A stretch of 64,000 nucleotides of DNA from Angiostrongylus vasorum (lineage: Eukaryota; Nematoda; Chromadorea; Rhabditida; Metastrongylidae), in contig JADANN010000302.1 in the NCBI GenBank assembly GCA_018806985.1, forward strand, positions 1,310,001-1,374,000, read 5' to 3'. This document shows, in pieces, positions 12,126-26,228 of the stretch. Every line of letters starts with the position of its first letter. Positions within the stretch are counted from its first letter, which is position 1. The position numbers and the translations under genes are program-made. The notes under the pieces were generated by a model. That model was not told the DNA's origin and made no database searches. It was given only the letters and a program-made list of their open reading frames with translations.

Positions 12126-13139
12126 AAGACATATACGTCATTTGTCATCATTGGACTTACCTTTCCAGTGGCAACAATTCTCACTACTGCACTTAATGTG
12201 CCTGCTTAGATTTCTGCCATTTCAAAGAGTCGCAAGACAGCTGCGACATTTGTGTCACGTCTTGTCATATGGGATGTGGATTTGTATCCCTTCAGTACCA
12301 GGCTTCTTCGAGCTTTATGGAGAAAACTCGAAATTGTTAGCAGTTAATGCCGTTTTATTATTACGACAGGTTGTGTGACCCCATGTTGGCAAGATGAGAA
12401 TGCGTGTGTGAAAGCTGCCATTGGATAGAAGTTTTTTTTCAGAATAATGATGTTTTTCAAGCACAAGTTCGGTGCGATAGCTTCGCTGATGCGGACATTT
12501 CACTTGTTTTTTGAGCAGCTCACTCTTCAGATCAGCTACCAACCCTTGTAAATGAAATACCGTGCTCGTGGATCTTTCGACGGGAGTGAGCATTACCAGT
12601 GAATCTTCAGGGCTGTATAATGCACTCAGCAAATATCGTACGGAAATATGAGCGTCTTCACAGAAACAGTACTACGTTGAATATCGTTCAAAGGAGTATT
12701 TCAGAATAAAAAATGCCTTAGTAAAGACTACCACTGAAAGAAAATCATAGAAAGCATGCAGGTTTACCTTCGAACCCTTATGAATTAAAGGCTTCACCTT
12801 AGTTGTAGTCTTTTTTACAGTAGCGTTTTCAAGTGGGTCACTGAAGACCTTTGGCGATATAATGTCATTGAACTGGGTTTCTTTGATTACGAGATGACGA
12901 AGGCCGAGTAAAAATGGTCGTCCAACTATTGCTATTTCGAAACTTACCTCTAATTGTTACTTGACATATAGTGGAAATCAACGCCACTTCCAGAATGTTC
13001 TTTCCAGTTGCTTCCACGATGCTGAGGAACAGTGTCGTCACTAGCAAAACAGTCACTGCCCAATGCCGTTATACAGGAAATTGTGTGCAAAACACTTGTG
13101 TGGTGATAGTATCCGTCCTCTGAGATAATTAACCGGTAA
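12126..13139. other. No gene seen
   Basis: Short open frames at 12142-12378 (+) and 12315-12632 (-) show no motif. No repeat of this window's families is seen. Confidence 0.4.
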
Positions 13140-13395
13140 AGCTTTAAGCGTCGACCAGCCTCTGAAGGATCAGCCACGCATTCTACTTTATTAAGCATCG
13201 TTAATGGTGATTGAATGTATATCTGACCTATACAGTGACTTACGGTGCCCCTATCGATGTATCAAATCGATGATGATGATGCTATCCTCCAAGACAAGTT
13301 TGGTAATAGTTTGACGATCCCAGAAAAATAGAGGGCTTAGTGGGCAGTAGCGCGGGGATCGATTTCATGTGTGTGGTGGGGCATCTAAACATTAC
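13140..13395 (-). repeat. Family A SINE, diverged
   Basis: Minus strand, with TATTAAGCATCGTTAATGGTG, CTATCCTCCAAGACAAGTTTGG and a recognisable B box GGGGATCGATTTC. A microsatellite-like TGATGATGATGATG interrupts the body near 13270. Confidence 0.7.
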
Positions 13396-14264
13396 GCTGC
13401 ATGTGCACTCTCAACACACAGTTCAGGAACTTTGAGGTTTTCAATCGCTTGCTCTTCATACACCTTCAACTTGAAAAAAAAGAAATTTCGGAAGTCTTCA
13501 ACGTCAGAATGGAGTGTTGGACAAAGGAACTGTGGGAAAGCGTTAGGAATTGAGTGAGTCGAGCGCTGAAAGCAAAGCCGTTTGCATCGAACTTCATCTC
13601 CCTAACCGTGTAAAAATGTGCACTCAGCTGTGAAATGTTTAGAACCATTCACTGAAATGATTTTAACGTAACATGGTAACAGCAAGACCAATCACAGGAG
13701 CTAACAAGGTCAAAAACCTTTCATGACTACTGTGTAATAATGGGGCCTATCGACTAGGTTCTGAAAAAATTCACTGTTCCAGTAGTCTTCAATCCATTTA
13801 TTGAACATACTGAAGATTCTGCTATAATAAGCAATAAACGACATTCGTTGCAAGAGCACAAAGAATTGCTTAATTTTTTCACAAAATTTTTTTAAATAGG
13901 GCTTTATTAATACTATGCGACATTCTACAGTGTCCAAGTGATAAGAAGTGCTTAAAGGACTTGGCATTTCTGAGGTTAAAACCTATACTAGCAACACGCT
14001 TGCCGTTCTAAAGTAACTGCCGTAAACTCCTTGTCTTAACTGAGTCTGCACTTTTACCATTGTCACTTCCCACATGTTCTTGTACCAGGTCGATATAAGA
14101 ACGTTGTTGACCTGAAAGCGTCGCAAATTATCGTTTCAACCAACTCATCATCATCATCATTACTATGTATGTAAGTATAAAGTGGATTCAATGCTTTTCT
14201 ATCAGTGCATTTTATATTGCTGAATTTTTACGGCGCGAATGAAGCATAGATACCGTAACCAAGA

Positions 14265-14267
<3 letters not shown>
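13396..14267. other. No gene seen
   Basis: Open frames of 60-85 codons at 13466-13648 and 13710-13967 (both minus) have no recognisable domain. Confidence 0.4.

Positions 14268-14336
<69 letters not shown>
14268..14336. repeat. (TA)n microsatellite
   Basis: About 34 uninterrupted TA units. Confidence 0.98.
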
Positions 14337-14339
<3 letters not shown>

Positions 14340-14424
14340 CTACACGCGCCCACTTTAGTATATTCATGAGCCGCCCTTTAATAGATTTAATATACTTTTA
14401 GTTTGTTTATTATGCTGTATATTT

Positions 14425-14690
14425 ATATAACGGCGCGTTTGGCGCAGTGGTCGAAGACGCCATGCAACGCACACGTGAAATCGATCTCCGCGCCCGTGGC
14501 CCACCAAGCCTTCCATCCATCCGGGGTCGGCAAATTGGTACCAGACTTGTCTGGGAGGATAGCAGCACAGGCTCGATACATCGGTGGGCCACCGCAAGTC
14601 ATTATAAAGGCCAGATATCCATTCAATCACCTTCAAACGATGTTTAATAAAGTCGAATGCCTGGTGCATCCCTCTGGATGACCCAAAATA
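14425..14690 (+). repeat. Family A tRNA-derived SINE, full length
   Basis: Head GTTTGGCGCAGTGGTCGAAG and B-box region GTGAAATCGATCTCC, then the whole body. The five overlapping open frames here are SINE readings. Confidence 0.85.
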
Positions 14691-16794
14691 AAAGATGTCT
14701 CATTTGCGCACATACCAAGTCCTTTATGTTTTACCGTTAACTTTTACGCCTTTTAATGTTATGGTTATGTTGATTTACTTTACTTTTGCTGTAAGGAACT
14801 GTGAAAGCGTGCCAAATCGTCAGCTTACCAGGAACATTTATAATCTTTAAAAGAAGGTTTGAAAGGAAAAGTCCGTTTAAAGCTGTTCTGAAAAGCACCT
14901 AACTGTTCAACGGAATTGTTTACAAAAAGTCAAAAGGCCATCCTCATTCGGTGAACAACAAACAGATTTGTGAAGTTTCCAAAAAAAGAATTAGTAGAAA
15001 TGATGTCAGCTCTGATGGAATTATAATGGTCTTAGAATAGCTCGGTAAAATGCCGAATTGGTAGCCGAAGAAAACCTTGAAGACCGGAGCTATCGTGTTC
15101 TCCAGCGAAAAAAAGTTAACTGATGTCGGTAAGGTGAACCGACTGAAAAAAATCTGAGGAATTAATCAAAATCTTCAATACATCGCGATCCACAAGTGTC
15201 GGCAACTGCCTACTGGCATTTCTGCTCATAATGTGGATTCTCCAGTTACCCAAAAAGACCCGTTACCAATCCTTCCAGCCAAGTGAACGTGCAACCAGAG
15301 AAACTATTCGAAAATGCAAGTCATTCAAGCATTTCACGATGCCTACTATGTAAACAAGCTAAGAAAAGGTATTTCAAAAATGCTGACTCGTTTATCCAGT
15401 GAAATAAGGTTTTAGGAACGAAGACAACAAAAGGCTTCGCGGTTAAGCCAATGAACTAAGTAAGTATCCTTGTAAGAAGTAGCTCTTTAATCAATGGATA
15501 CGAGGAAAATAGCATAATCTCATACTTCCATTATTATTCCTGAAAAACTCATTATTAAAATGTTACCGTCAGAACTACGATGAATTTCTGGAATTCCTGA
15601 GGCATATCAATCATAGATTCGGCTTTACTATCGTATAAAACTTTTTGTTACAGTGTCACTTTTAGTGAGGCAGAAGTGTCCTATTCCAGGAAAGTCTGCA
15701 ACAAAATGTACTTTTACTACTGGAGTAGGTAATGAAAAAGCATCACTAGTCCACTCAAATCAGTGAAATACTGATAACTTACATGTTGGCACTGGCTTAC
15801 CAGTATCGGGCTCAGACTGCATAGCATAGCACAGCAACGGATTATAGTAGACGGCTGCTTTGATTTGTTTGCCTATTTGTGTAACAAAAGCCCCATAACC
15901 GCTCTCTTCTGCGATTTTTTTTGATCCCTTTTGATACCTGAATGGAGGTTATTCATCATCTCATCACTAGGTATCATAGGTGAGACAAGTCACCGTAAAA
16001 CTATACAGGCTGATCCAAGCATTCTAATTAGAACCTTCAAGCAAGCAGTTTACTGGCAGTCTTTAGAAATATTTGACTCTTAAGAACTAGATCTTTTCAA
16101 CAAATCACATAGTGATAATGGAAAGGAGAAATTTCAACGGTGTTCTAGGTTTTTCTAGAATCTCCGGTATGAAATGTCCATTACGAGAAAAAACACACAA
16201 GAGCAAAACTGTATACAGGCGGGCTTTCCTAACTTAATGTTAGAGAGCTTTCTTACTAAGCCATCGCCAACACACGCCGGTAATGACCACAACTCCTTTA
16301 CTGAGGGGTAGCTTAACTATTTTCAAAACAGCAGTTAACTGTAAAAACGATAAAATCCTCTAGATATTTTTTGAGCGCTGCTTATCTAGTTATTCGTCCG
16401 TTTTCCTTCTAAAGGTGTTATTGATCCTTGCTCAAGCTGTTTTCCCCAGTAAACAAAGTGTTTTTTGATTCCACCTTAACACAGTGACTATTTCCTGCTG
16501 AAAAGTGACTTACACTGTTTTACTGTTGCAAGCCCAAATCATGAAATCCTTGAAAATTTGATAACTAAACCCACTTACCGCTTTCTTAACGTATTTTTTG
16601 AAGATTGTTTACCGCCTCCTCGGAAGTGTTTTGAACCAATGGATACTCCTCAGTGACATTTAGTGATTGTGAATAGGTAAATACCATAGGTAACGTGATT
16701 CCACTCACCATTAATGGTACCTTCCTTTCTGAAATCGTCATTATTCCAAGAATTATTTGTCTCAGAAACTAGAAGAAAACATTTTCTAGTACTA
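14691..16794. other. 2.1 kb without recognised content
   Basis: AT-rich, with only one open frame over 60 codons (16650-16895, minus; it lies partly in repeat B). No RNA gene and no known repeat seen. Confidence 0.45.
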
Positions 16795-17195
16795 GTAGTG
16801 TAATGTAATGCCTCCCAATGGTTTACCTCCTTATTGTGGCTGGGAGGTGTTCCTGGGTGTCGGGCCGCGATGTACAGTGGGGTGATTCGTCCCACGAGCA
16901 GCCTCCCAAGCTGAGAAGGAGTTCGGCGTTTCCATCAGGAAGCCCACCTTACCGCGATCCACTATCAAATTAGTCGCAATCGCAAGGTGGCAAATCCCAC
17001 TTTGATTCACAAGGGCGGCGACTGCCTGTGGTCGTGAAGTCCTGGGGAAGACTAGCTAGGCTGGCCTAGGGACTCCAAGGGAGCCACAATGGCTAAACCA
17101 GTTGAACTACAAAGAAGTGGAAATTATGCTGAGACCAACACAACCACTGAAGATGGATCACCCATGTACTCAAGCAAGCAAGTATTAGTGTAATG
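16795..17195 (+). repeat. Repeat B, near full length
   Basis: Begins CCTCCCAATGGTTTACC and TGTGGCTGGGAGGTGTTCC, and continues through TCCCAAGCTGAGAAGGAGT and CATCAGGAAGCCCACCT to CAAATTAGTCGCAATCGC and the CTCAAGCAAGCAAGT end. Confidence 0.75.
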
Positions 17196-17199
17196 AGAG

Positions 17200-17465
17200 G
17201 GCGCAGTTATCTCAGTGGTTAGAGGTCCCCATACACATGGGTTCGATCCAGCACACCGCCCACCTAGACTTCCATCACTCATGAGTCGGCGAATTGGTAC
17301 CTGACCTGTCTGCGAGAAAAAGCAACACTGATTGGTTACATCGGTAGGCTACACGAATCATTATATGAGCCAGATATGTATTCAGTCATCTCTATCGATG
17401 ATTAGTGAACTCGAATGCACGGCTCATGCCTAAAGAGTTGATCAACTCCAAGAACTTCATCCTCT
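17200..17465 (+). repeat. Family A tRNA-derived SINE
   Basis: Head GCGCAGTTATCTCAGTGGTTAG, B box GGGTTCGATCCAGC, and diverged body landmarks to the end CCAAGAACTTCATCC. Its head follows repeat B within about ten bases. The minus-strand open frame 17402-17599 overlaps its end. Confidence 0.75.
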
Positions 17466-17959
17466 TCTTTTACTAGTGTAATGGCATTCTTCACCTGAAA
17501 ATAACACATACCTTGACCAGGTGGAAGGGAAGAACAAGCGTGTAAAATAGCGGGTACGGTAAGAAGACCAGCGATGTAGAACATCATGTTCAAACTCATC
17601 GAATTCCGAAGAGCTGTGCTTTATAATTGTTTTAGGTCATAAAAAACTGTTTCGTTCCATGGTATTCACTTTTACGATAGGTTTTCGGTATTCTTACCAT
17701 CGAAATTATGCCATATAAAAATATTTAACAACAGTGATTCAGCAGATGAATGGGAAATGTGCAAATAGTGCCAAGTTCTTGGAAGAGTGCAAGCCATTCG
17801 AAATTTCTGCAAAGTTCCTGACTTTGCAAGTAAAGAGGTTTACAACTTGAGCGTTTTTTTCGGTAACTAATTGTTCAGTTCCATTTCAGTGGTGACTGTA
17901 ATTCCAATGAAACAGCAATTTCATCACAATATTACTTTTTATCCATTGCCTATTATTGT
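17466..17959. other. No gene seen
   Basis: AT-rich. The start of the minus-strand frame at 17599 (hydrophobic MSLNMMFYIAGLLTVPAIL) looks like a signal peptide but runs into a SINE; I do not call it. Confidence 0.35.
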
Positions 17960-18100
17960 TTTTCATGGCAGCTTATGATGTGAAGTGCAACCACTGTGAT
18001 GCCAAGATGTTTGACTTGGACCCCCAGATCGGAACGCCCTTTCCGAGAGCTCACGTGTTACGCACAGCACCACTGAGGTTCATGATATACTTTTCTCTCA
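17960..18100 (-). repeat. Family C SINE fragment
   Basis: TTATGATGTGAAGTGCAACC, then TGATGCCAAGATGTTTG and CACGTGTTACGCACAGCACC, collinear with 29470-29600. Confidence 0.6.
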
Positions 18101-18180
18101 GCCAGTTTTAATTTTATTACACCTACTCAGTTTTCAGCGCAAGTTAGGGAAGCTGTTATTTCTGAATATTCAGTAACTCT

Positions 18181-18202
18181 TGTGTGTGTGTGTGTGTGTG
18201 TG
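18181..18202. repeat. (TG)n microsatellite
   Basis: Eleven TG units. Confidence 0.95.
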
Positions 18203-18294
18203 AATAACAGGAAGTCGTTGGTTTGAACTGGTAGCTCCGCAAGGGTGGATTAAAACGGTGAGTTACTTTACTAAAGGAATGCCAGTTACTAAGT

Positions 18295-18650
18295 GACCTG
18301 ACGCATCGGTAAGCCACCGCTAGTCATTGTATAGGCCATATATGTATTCATTTACCTGTACGAAGATAGAAATGGAATGGAATGCATGATGCATCTCTCA
18401 GAATTTGAACAACGGGACGATTTCGTGCACATTCCTCTTCCTAGGGCTTCTTATGAGATTTTTTTGTTCGCAATCTCTCGAGTTTTGGTGTCTTTGACGT
18501 TTTTACGGCTCTTCTTTTTGCCAATCGATTTTTAGTTACTGAGAGCATATGTAAAATATTCATTCACCTCCAAACGATGCTAAATGAAGTCGAATGCCGG
18601 CGCATCCCTCAGCGATTGATCAACGCCGAGAGCTTTATCCTCTTAGCTTT
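18295..18650 (+). repeat. Two family A SINE 3' fragments
   Basis: 18295-18418 and 18555-18650 each hold the 3' body (ATTCAtTyACCTs.. GATGCT..; CATCCCTCAGCGATTGATCA) without a head. About 135 unassigned bases separate them. Confidence 0.65.
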
Positions 18651-18807
18651 TGATGATCTTCCTTTTGTTGTGAGCTTAACTGACCGCTAGTAGCTCCTGT
18701 GGGCCTTTCTTCTTAAAACAAGCTGTAATAGAAATTCTTACCAACGATGAGTTAAAAATATGGCTAAAAGTTTTTTCTCGCGTAGTAGCTATATTTTCCT
18801 GTATGTT

Positions 18808-18958
18808 ACAATGGTTTACCGCCTAATCGTGGCTGGGAGGTGCTCCTAGGTGTCGGGCTGCGATGTAAAGCGGGGGATTCATCCCCCCAGCGGAGTATCC
18901 CAAGCTGAGAAGCAGTCCCATGTTCCCATCAGGAAGCCCAGCTAAGAGTAAACCATGT
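18808..18958 (+). repeat. Repeat B, 5' half
   Basis: ACAATGGTTTACCGCCTAAT to AAGCCCAGCTAAGAGTAAAC. The 3' half of the same family lies at 19222-19476 in the same orientation, so this may be one copy split by 263 bases. Confidence 0.7.
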
Positions 18959-19221
18959 CGACAAGTCGACCAATAAACATTATCTAATAGAAAATAATGT
19001 TCTCCTTTGTAACTTTATTCTATTTTTTATGTGTTCTGATGGTGCCGAGTGCCCTACATTCATATCCCATCCTAACCATCGGGCACGCCAGTAAATGCGG
19101 CAACTATAACCCTCAGATACACCAGCGGGCGTAATACAAGGCACGATGCATTGCTTAGCGGCGAGGCCGTGCGACCCGTGACATGACCCCGCGACCCATG
19201 CCACTCGCTCGGATCTAACCA

Positions 19222-19476
19222 CAAACCAATACTAGGATCCACCACCGTACCGCCATGAAACTAGTCGCATGGTGGCAAATACCCCCTCTGACCCACAAGG
19301 GCGAGGAGCTGCCTGTGGTGGTGACGACCTGGGCCAACCTGGTCAGGCTGACCTCTGAACTCCAAGAAAACACGATGGCTACAACACCAAAACTCCGAAG
19401 AATGGAGAATGTGCTGGGGGCCCGTACAACCAGTGTGAACGGGCCGTCCAAGTATCCAAGTAAATGTATCACAATA
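19222..19476 (+). repeat. Repeat B, 3' half
   Basis: AAACTAGTCGCATGGTGGC through GGGGGCCCGTACAACCAGTG to CCAAGTATCCAAGTAAATG. The minus and plus open frames here are readings of this repeat. Confidence 0.75.
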
Positions 19477-19539
19477 TTAATTGTTATAATGTGAACAAAA
19501 TGTGTCTTTTGCGCATTGGTGCATCTTTTTTTCTATTTT

Positions 19540-19640
19540 TCGTGACCCATCATCGCACCTACTGTGCGGATCCCAGCACTTCTCGCATTCGATTCGCTTT
19601 ACTAGGATTCATCGTTAACAAAGGTCTTAGAACACAATTT
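19540..19640 (-). repeat. Family D SINE fragment
   Basis: TGTGCGGATCCCAGCACTTC and CATTCGATTCGCTTTAC match the conserved block of family D at 33840-33880 and 42890-42920. Confidence 0.5.
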
Positions 19641-19654
19641 TAACTTATTATTTA

Positions 19655-19857
19655 CTGCCTACTCTTTTCTTTTAATGGCAAGGTATGTTCCGAAATATAA
19701 CTTCAATGATGCTGAGATATTTGCAAAACTCCGGACTCTGCAGTGAGGAACGAACGCGCTATGACCTTTTCCGGCGGCTAACGTGTTCACCACCACGCCA
19801 TGTGGGATTTCAACTACACCCTCAGCTTAGCTGGGTTAATTCTCATTGCGCTTCTCA
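19655..19857 (-). repeat. Family C SINE, chimeric copy cut by a PLE
   Basis: Runs AATATAACTTCAATGATGC to GTTCACCACCACGCC, then switches to CAACTACACCCTCAGCTTAG. It stops at about 19858, where PLE sequence begins. The same C(-)/C(+) junction occurs at 54535/54945, where repeat B has inserted. Confidence 0.6.
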
Positions 19858-19858
19858 G

Positions 19859-19972
19859 ATCCGAAATTTAACGTCAACTTCATTATTGAGCTCATACTAC
19901 CAGTACCACCATTTCCTCAACCGTTCTTTAGACAACAAGAGCCCAATAATGAAGTTGACGTTAAATTTCGGA
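19859..19972. repeat. Inverted repeat at PLE 5' end
   Basis: Arms at about 19859-19893 and 19938-19972 (TCCGAAATTTAACGTCAACT and its complement) match over about 35 bases with roughly one mismatch and a 44-base loop. Confidence 0.85.
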
Positions 19973-22031
19973 CGTCTACGAATCAAACTTTCAAAGTCCT
20001 TAATCACTATCGCCCTAGAGATACTGCTCCAACTTCACTGAAATGCAAAAAATGTGGTATGCGAAAGATACGAGAGCTGATAAGGTTGAAAAACATAAGA
20101 CTGTCTGTTAGTGATAAGGGTGGAGAGTTCGTTGTAATTCCCAATCAGTTAGATGTTAAGAAAACGGAAAAGCACCTTGAAGATGCTTCCCTTTATCGTC
20201 CATCGTCTGAGATGGAATTTAAAAGTCAATACCGAAAGTTAAACAACAAATGGGTTAAAATGGCAAGAGCGGCTGGGTTAAAACCATCAAGTTATCTCTC
20301 AACTCAAAGTTGACCTACCAACATGTCCCGCCCTGTACTTACTTATCAAAACCCATAAGTTAGTATCCAGCGACGATCTCGTGTCTACCGATCCATCGTT
20401 ATTTAAGGTCAGACCTATCATTAGCTGCGTGGACGGGCCAACGGATAGAATGACGTGGTTAATAACCCTAATACTTACCCAGTTGTTGAAGTACGTTCCA
20501 GCTAATCTAACGAACATCCAAATGTTCCTGGATCGTCTACGTACTGTGCAGCCCAACAGCGCATACGTGAAGGAGTCCTTCGACGTCACCGCCCTCTATA
20601 CAAACGTGTTGAATGACTCCGCTATGCAAGCCATCCCACGAGCTCCTTATACAACACGAAGGAGCAATAAACATGTATGGCTTCTCGATTCAACAGTTGA
20701 TGACACTCTTAAAGGAGTACCTAAACTGCTCAATCTTCAGATGGTCCGGGAGGTGTTACGCACAAACGAGAGGGTTGGCAATGGGACAACGACTGGCACA
20801 AAGCCTTGCCATTGCATTCATGTCTAAGGTGGAAGCACCAGTTATCGACCTCTGGCCGTTACTCTACTGTAGATATATAGATAACTGCTTGGTCATTTGT
20901 TCAACACAAGAGGAATTGACAAATGTTTCGAGTTGTTAAACGAACAGTCAGAGTATATTAAATTCACCCGAGAGAAACCAAAAAGAAAACTGGCTTCCAT
21001 TTCTGAACGTGCAAATTAACCTATCAGAAAACGGCTACATTACGAAATGGTATCCAAAGCCAAGTAGTAAAAACATCCTGGTTCATTACCTCTCCTCTCA
21101 CCCCTCTCACACGAAAAGGGCGCTTGTGAGAAACATGTTTCGAACAGCTACCAGCGTGTGCACAGGAAGGGAGCAGAGAGGAGTCCCGGGAGTTGGCACG
21201 ACAAATAGCCATTTTTAATGGCTACGAAACTGTAGCTCAGGATAGGTGTAAAGAAACCACAGGTCCGCCAACGATAACTCTAGCGACAATAAGGTCCCGT
21301 TTATCCTACCCTTCATTTCAAATGAAGTAAGTGCAGTTATAAAACACTGTTTAAGAAGGGCCGGTCTAGAGAATTCGGTAACGATAACTGAAATGCCACC
21401 GAGTAACCTAAGACGCTAGTTAGTTCGTAACCGCCTATATGGCCGTCTATGTGCAACGCAAAAATAGCATAATTCGCTCCAGTGGTAGAGACGGTGACTG
21501 TGTGAGGTCGGGTACAGTCTATCTGATCTCTTGTAAAGCGTGCGGGGGGTGAATATGCTGGCGAGACGGGTAGACCATTCTGCGTTCGTATAAAAGAATA
21601 AAAGAAAACATAGTCGGCAAACGTAAAATGAATGCTCCACTAAGCACGCATGAAACGCAGGGGACATAACGGAGAAGATTTTGAAGTAGGAGTTACGATC
21701 CTCGCGGAGGAATCGAGAACACAAGCGCGCCAAATTCTCGAGGCATTCTGCATCAATTCCAAGAATCCGAAAAATGAACCGCAGGGAGGAATGCTTCATT
21801 ATCACGCGTGATATTGAGCAGTATGGAAGCCTTTTATTCTGATGAGATGGGCACATTACGATTCCATGTGAACTCTGTGCCATTGGTCTCCAAGTGACAT
21901 ATTTAGTGGAAGACTCGTAGAGAGCGATGAGTGTGCAAAGGCTCTGTGTTCAATGTGATTGAAATTCAGCATTTTCTGTTTGGTTATAGAGGTGTTTGAA
22001 CGTGTAGATTGCAGTCAACTTGATCTTTCCA

Positions 22032-22068
22032 GGCTCTGAGGAAGGCGAAATCAGCCGAAACGTCAGCT
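22032..22068 (+). ncRNA. Hammerhead ribozyme motif, core intact (PLE 3' end)
   Basis: GGCT, core CTGAGGA (22036-22042), stem II GGC (44-46)/GCC (54-56) with a 7-base loop, GAAA (57-60), CGTC (61-64), then AGCT pairing with GGCT (4-bp helix I, one G-U). Cleavage is predicted after C22064. Helix III is only ACGU, self-complementary, so activity may need two RNAs. Confidence 0.7.
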
Positions 22069-22175
22069 CGAACGTAAATAAGGAAATAAAATAACACCTC
22101 ATGTTTGCTAAACAGAAGTAGAAAGAATTATTCAATCAATGCCGAGGTTAATAGAAAGTCGGACGTTGGAGTTAC

Positions 22176-22504
22176 CTTTCTGTTAATTCAAAGATTTTTA
22201 GGCCAACAAACTCCTCCAGTCGTTGTTGGCTTCCAGCAACGCCAATGAATTTTTGGTCGAATTTTCACAATGATAGATTATGATTTAACGTAGAAGATAA
22301 CGACCTATTAGTGTTTGTGTAGCTGTTTAGGAAGAAATGAAGGTCTCCAATGTTAACTCTTTGTGATTTTTCAACCTCGTCAGTGCTTAAAATTCTCTAT
22401 AGAAAAATCGAAAATCCCATTCAACCTAGATTTCTTCCACGGTATGAATTTGCTTATTCTAGATGAAACAGAGAACTCCTTCTTCTTCTTATAAGTAGAT
22501 TAGT
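22176..22504. other. No gene seen
   Basis: AT-rich spacer between the PLE and a SINE. Nothing recognised. Confidence 0.45.
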
Positions 22505-22720
22505 AGGGCGTGTGTAGCGCAGTGGTCGGAAGCGCCATGCAATATACGTGGAATCGATCCGGGCGCCCGTGGCCCTACCAAGCCCTCCATCCCTCCAGGG
22601 TCGGCAAATTGGTACCAGTCTTGTCTGGGAGTATAGCAGCACTGGCTCGATACATCGGTAGGCTACCGCAAATCATTGTAAAGGCCAGATATGCATTGAA
22701 TCACCGTCAACGATGCTTAA
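22505..22720 (+). repeat. Family A SINE, 3'-truncated
   Basis: GCGTGTAGCGCAGTGGTCGG head and body through GGCCAGATATGCATTGAATC; it stops after ACGATGCTTAAT. Confidence 0.8.
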
Positions 22721-23154
22721 TTCTTTATGTTTCTCATCGTACTATCGTCTCAGAAGGCGATCACATTGAATTTGATTGGACCTGAACCTAAAGGAAAACG
22801 TGGAAATCATCTTCAGAAGCTTGTGTCCTTGCACTGTAGGAAGTTTTTCATGGATATTCAATTTTTTGAGGTCGATTGCAATCGAAATCCGATCTTTTTC
22901 ATCTGGAAATTTTTTGGTATACAAATAGGTTTCTTTCAGGAGTAAAGGTGTTGCTGGCATAGGCCACTGCAGACTAGGTCACCGAATAAGGCTTAGTTTG
23001 GACGAGTTTACCAGACTGCCCATCTTCTTGCTATTCATTATAATTTCGTACCAAAGAATGCTTTCCACCAGGTGATAAGGAGATAAAAACATTTATTTGA
23101 ATTAGGAATTATAATGCTATGACTATTTCTTGCCAGTTTTTCGTATAACTCTCG
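22721..23154. other. No gene seen
   Basis: Open frames on both strands at 22727-22960 are mutually overlapping and have no motif. Confidence 0.4.
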
Positions 23155-23265
23155 ACATTACTTTCTTGGATACTTCGATGGCCCGTCATCACTGGTTTTG
23201 CGGCTCCAGCATAATCTACGTTTTTTCGGAGTTTTGCTGGCTTAGACATTGTGGTTCCTTTCCCG
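23155..23265 (-). repeat. Repeat B, 3'-terminal fragment
   Basis: TTGGATACTTCGATGGCCCG and GGAGTTTTGCTGGCTTAGAC match the reverse complement of the repeat B end. Confidence 0.55.
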
Positions 23266-23824
23266 AAAATCAAGAACTTCTTAACTTCAGAACTTGAGAC
23301 TTTTTTAGATTAGTAAAGCTTGAAGAAGTTTTTTGTGGGCGTAGATTCCGATCAAACCTCAAGCAATATTCTGACGTCAATCTAGTTCTGCGAAATTTCA
23401 TGACCAAGGTGACCTAAGGAGACCTAATTTAGGACTAACTTACTTTAACGTATGTGCTCTAGCGCTATTTCACGCTCGTCGGTAAACTGTCCGTTGGCAA
23501 AAAGTTGGTCATTGGTCATTCTTCTTAAGTCCGCATAGAAAGAAAAGAGTAGTGGTTTATGTTGCCGTTCTGAGGCGTATATTGTGAGTAAATTTTTTGA
23601 AATTTCCGTTGAAATTGTATACTAGTGGTGTTTACACTTTTTTTTCTTCTGTCTGAATCGAATACGTCTCATAGCAATCCTTGTAACCTCGTAGGTTCTT
23701 GTACGCAGATTCACTTGAAGTTGTTATGTATAGACGTTCAGGTTTGTGTCAGAAATCCCTGTGAATAAGTCTGTAATTCATATCCATGATGTTACCCTTA
23801 ACACAGTACTGTATGTTTATAGCA
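23266..23824. other. Upstream region of the TIP30-like gene
   Basis: AT-rich, with no recognised promoter. A U-rich acceptor-like GTTTGTGTCAG ends at 23752 and could be the spliced-leader or 5' UTR acceptor. Confidence 0.3.

Positions 23825-26228
<2,404 letters not shown>

Larger units (their letters stand above)
19858..22175 (+). mobile_element. Penelope-like element (RT + GIY-YIG), longest copy, degenerate
   Basis: Seen in order: KGGEFVVIPNQLDVKKTEKHL (about 20117-20180), KVRPIISCVDGPTDR (20407-20450), ESFDVTALYTNV (20573-20608), LAMGQRLAQSLAIAFMSK (20776-20828), YCRYIDNCLVIC (20866-20901), LPFLNVQI-like and WYPKPSSKN (21048-21075), then GIY-YIG signatures GTVYLISCKACG and YAGETGRP (21505-21585), a C-terminal EDFEVGVTILAEESRTQARQ, and a 3' UTR with a hammerhead and tail. 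Known: PLEs encode RT plus GIY-YIG endonuclease and prime at nicked DNA. Odd: the catalytic YIDD reads YIDN, at least four frameshifts break the frame, and the 5' end carries an inverted repeat. Not functional as it stands. Open pieces are 19846-20313, 20381-20827 and 20613-20939. Confidence 0.85.

Noticed and set aside
14364..14681. Five overlapping open frames on both strands
   Set aside because: All lie in one family A SINE, and the same readings recur at 3.3, 22.5 and 35.6 kb.
20299..20589. 96-codon minus-strand frame
   Set aside because: Antisense shadow of the PLE reverse transcriptase.
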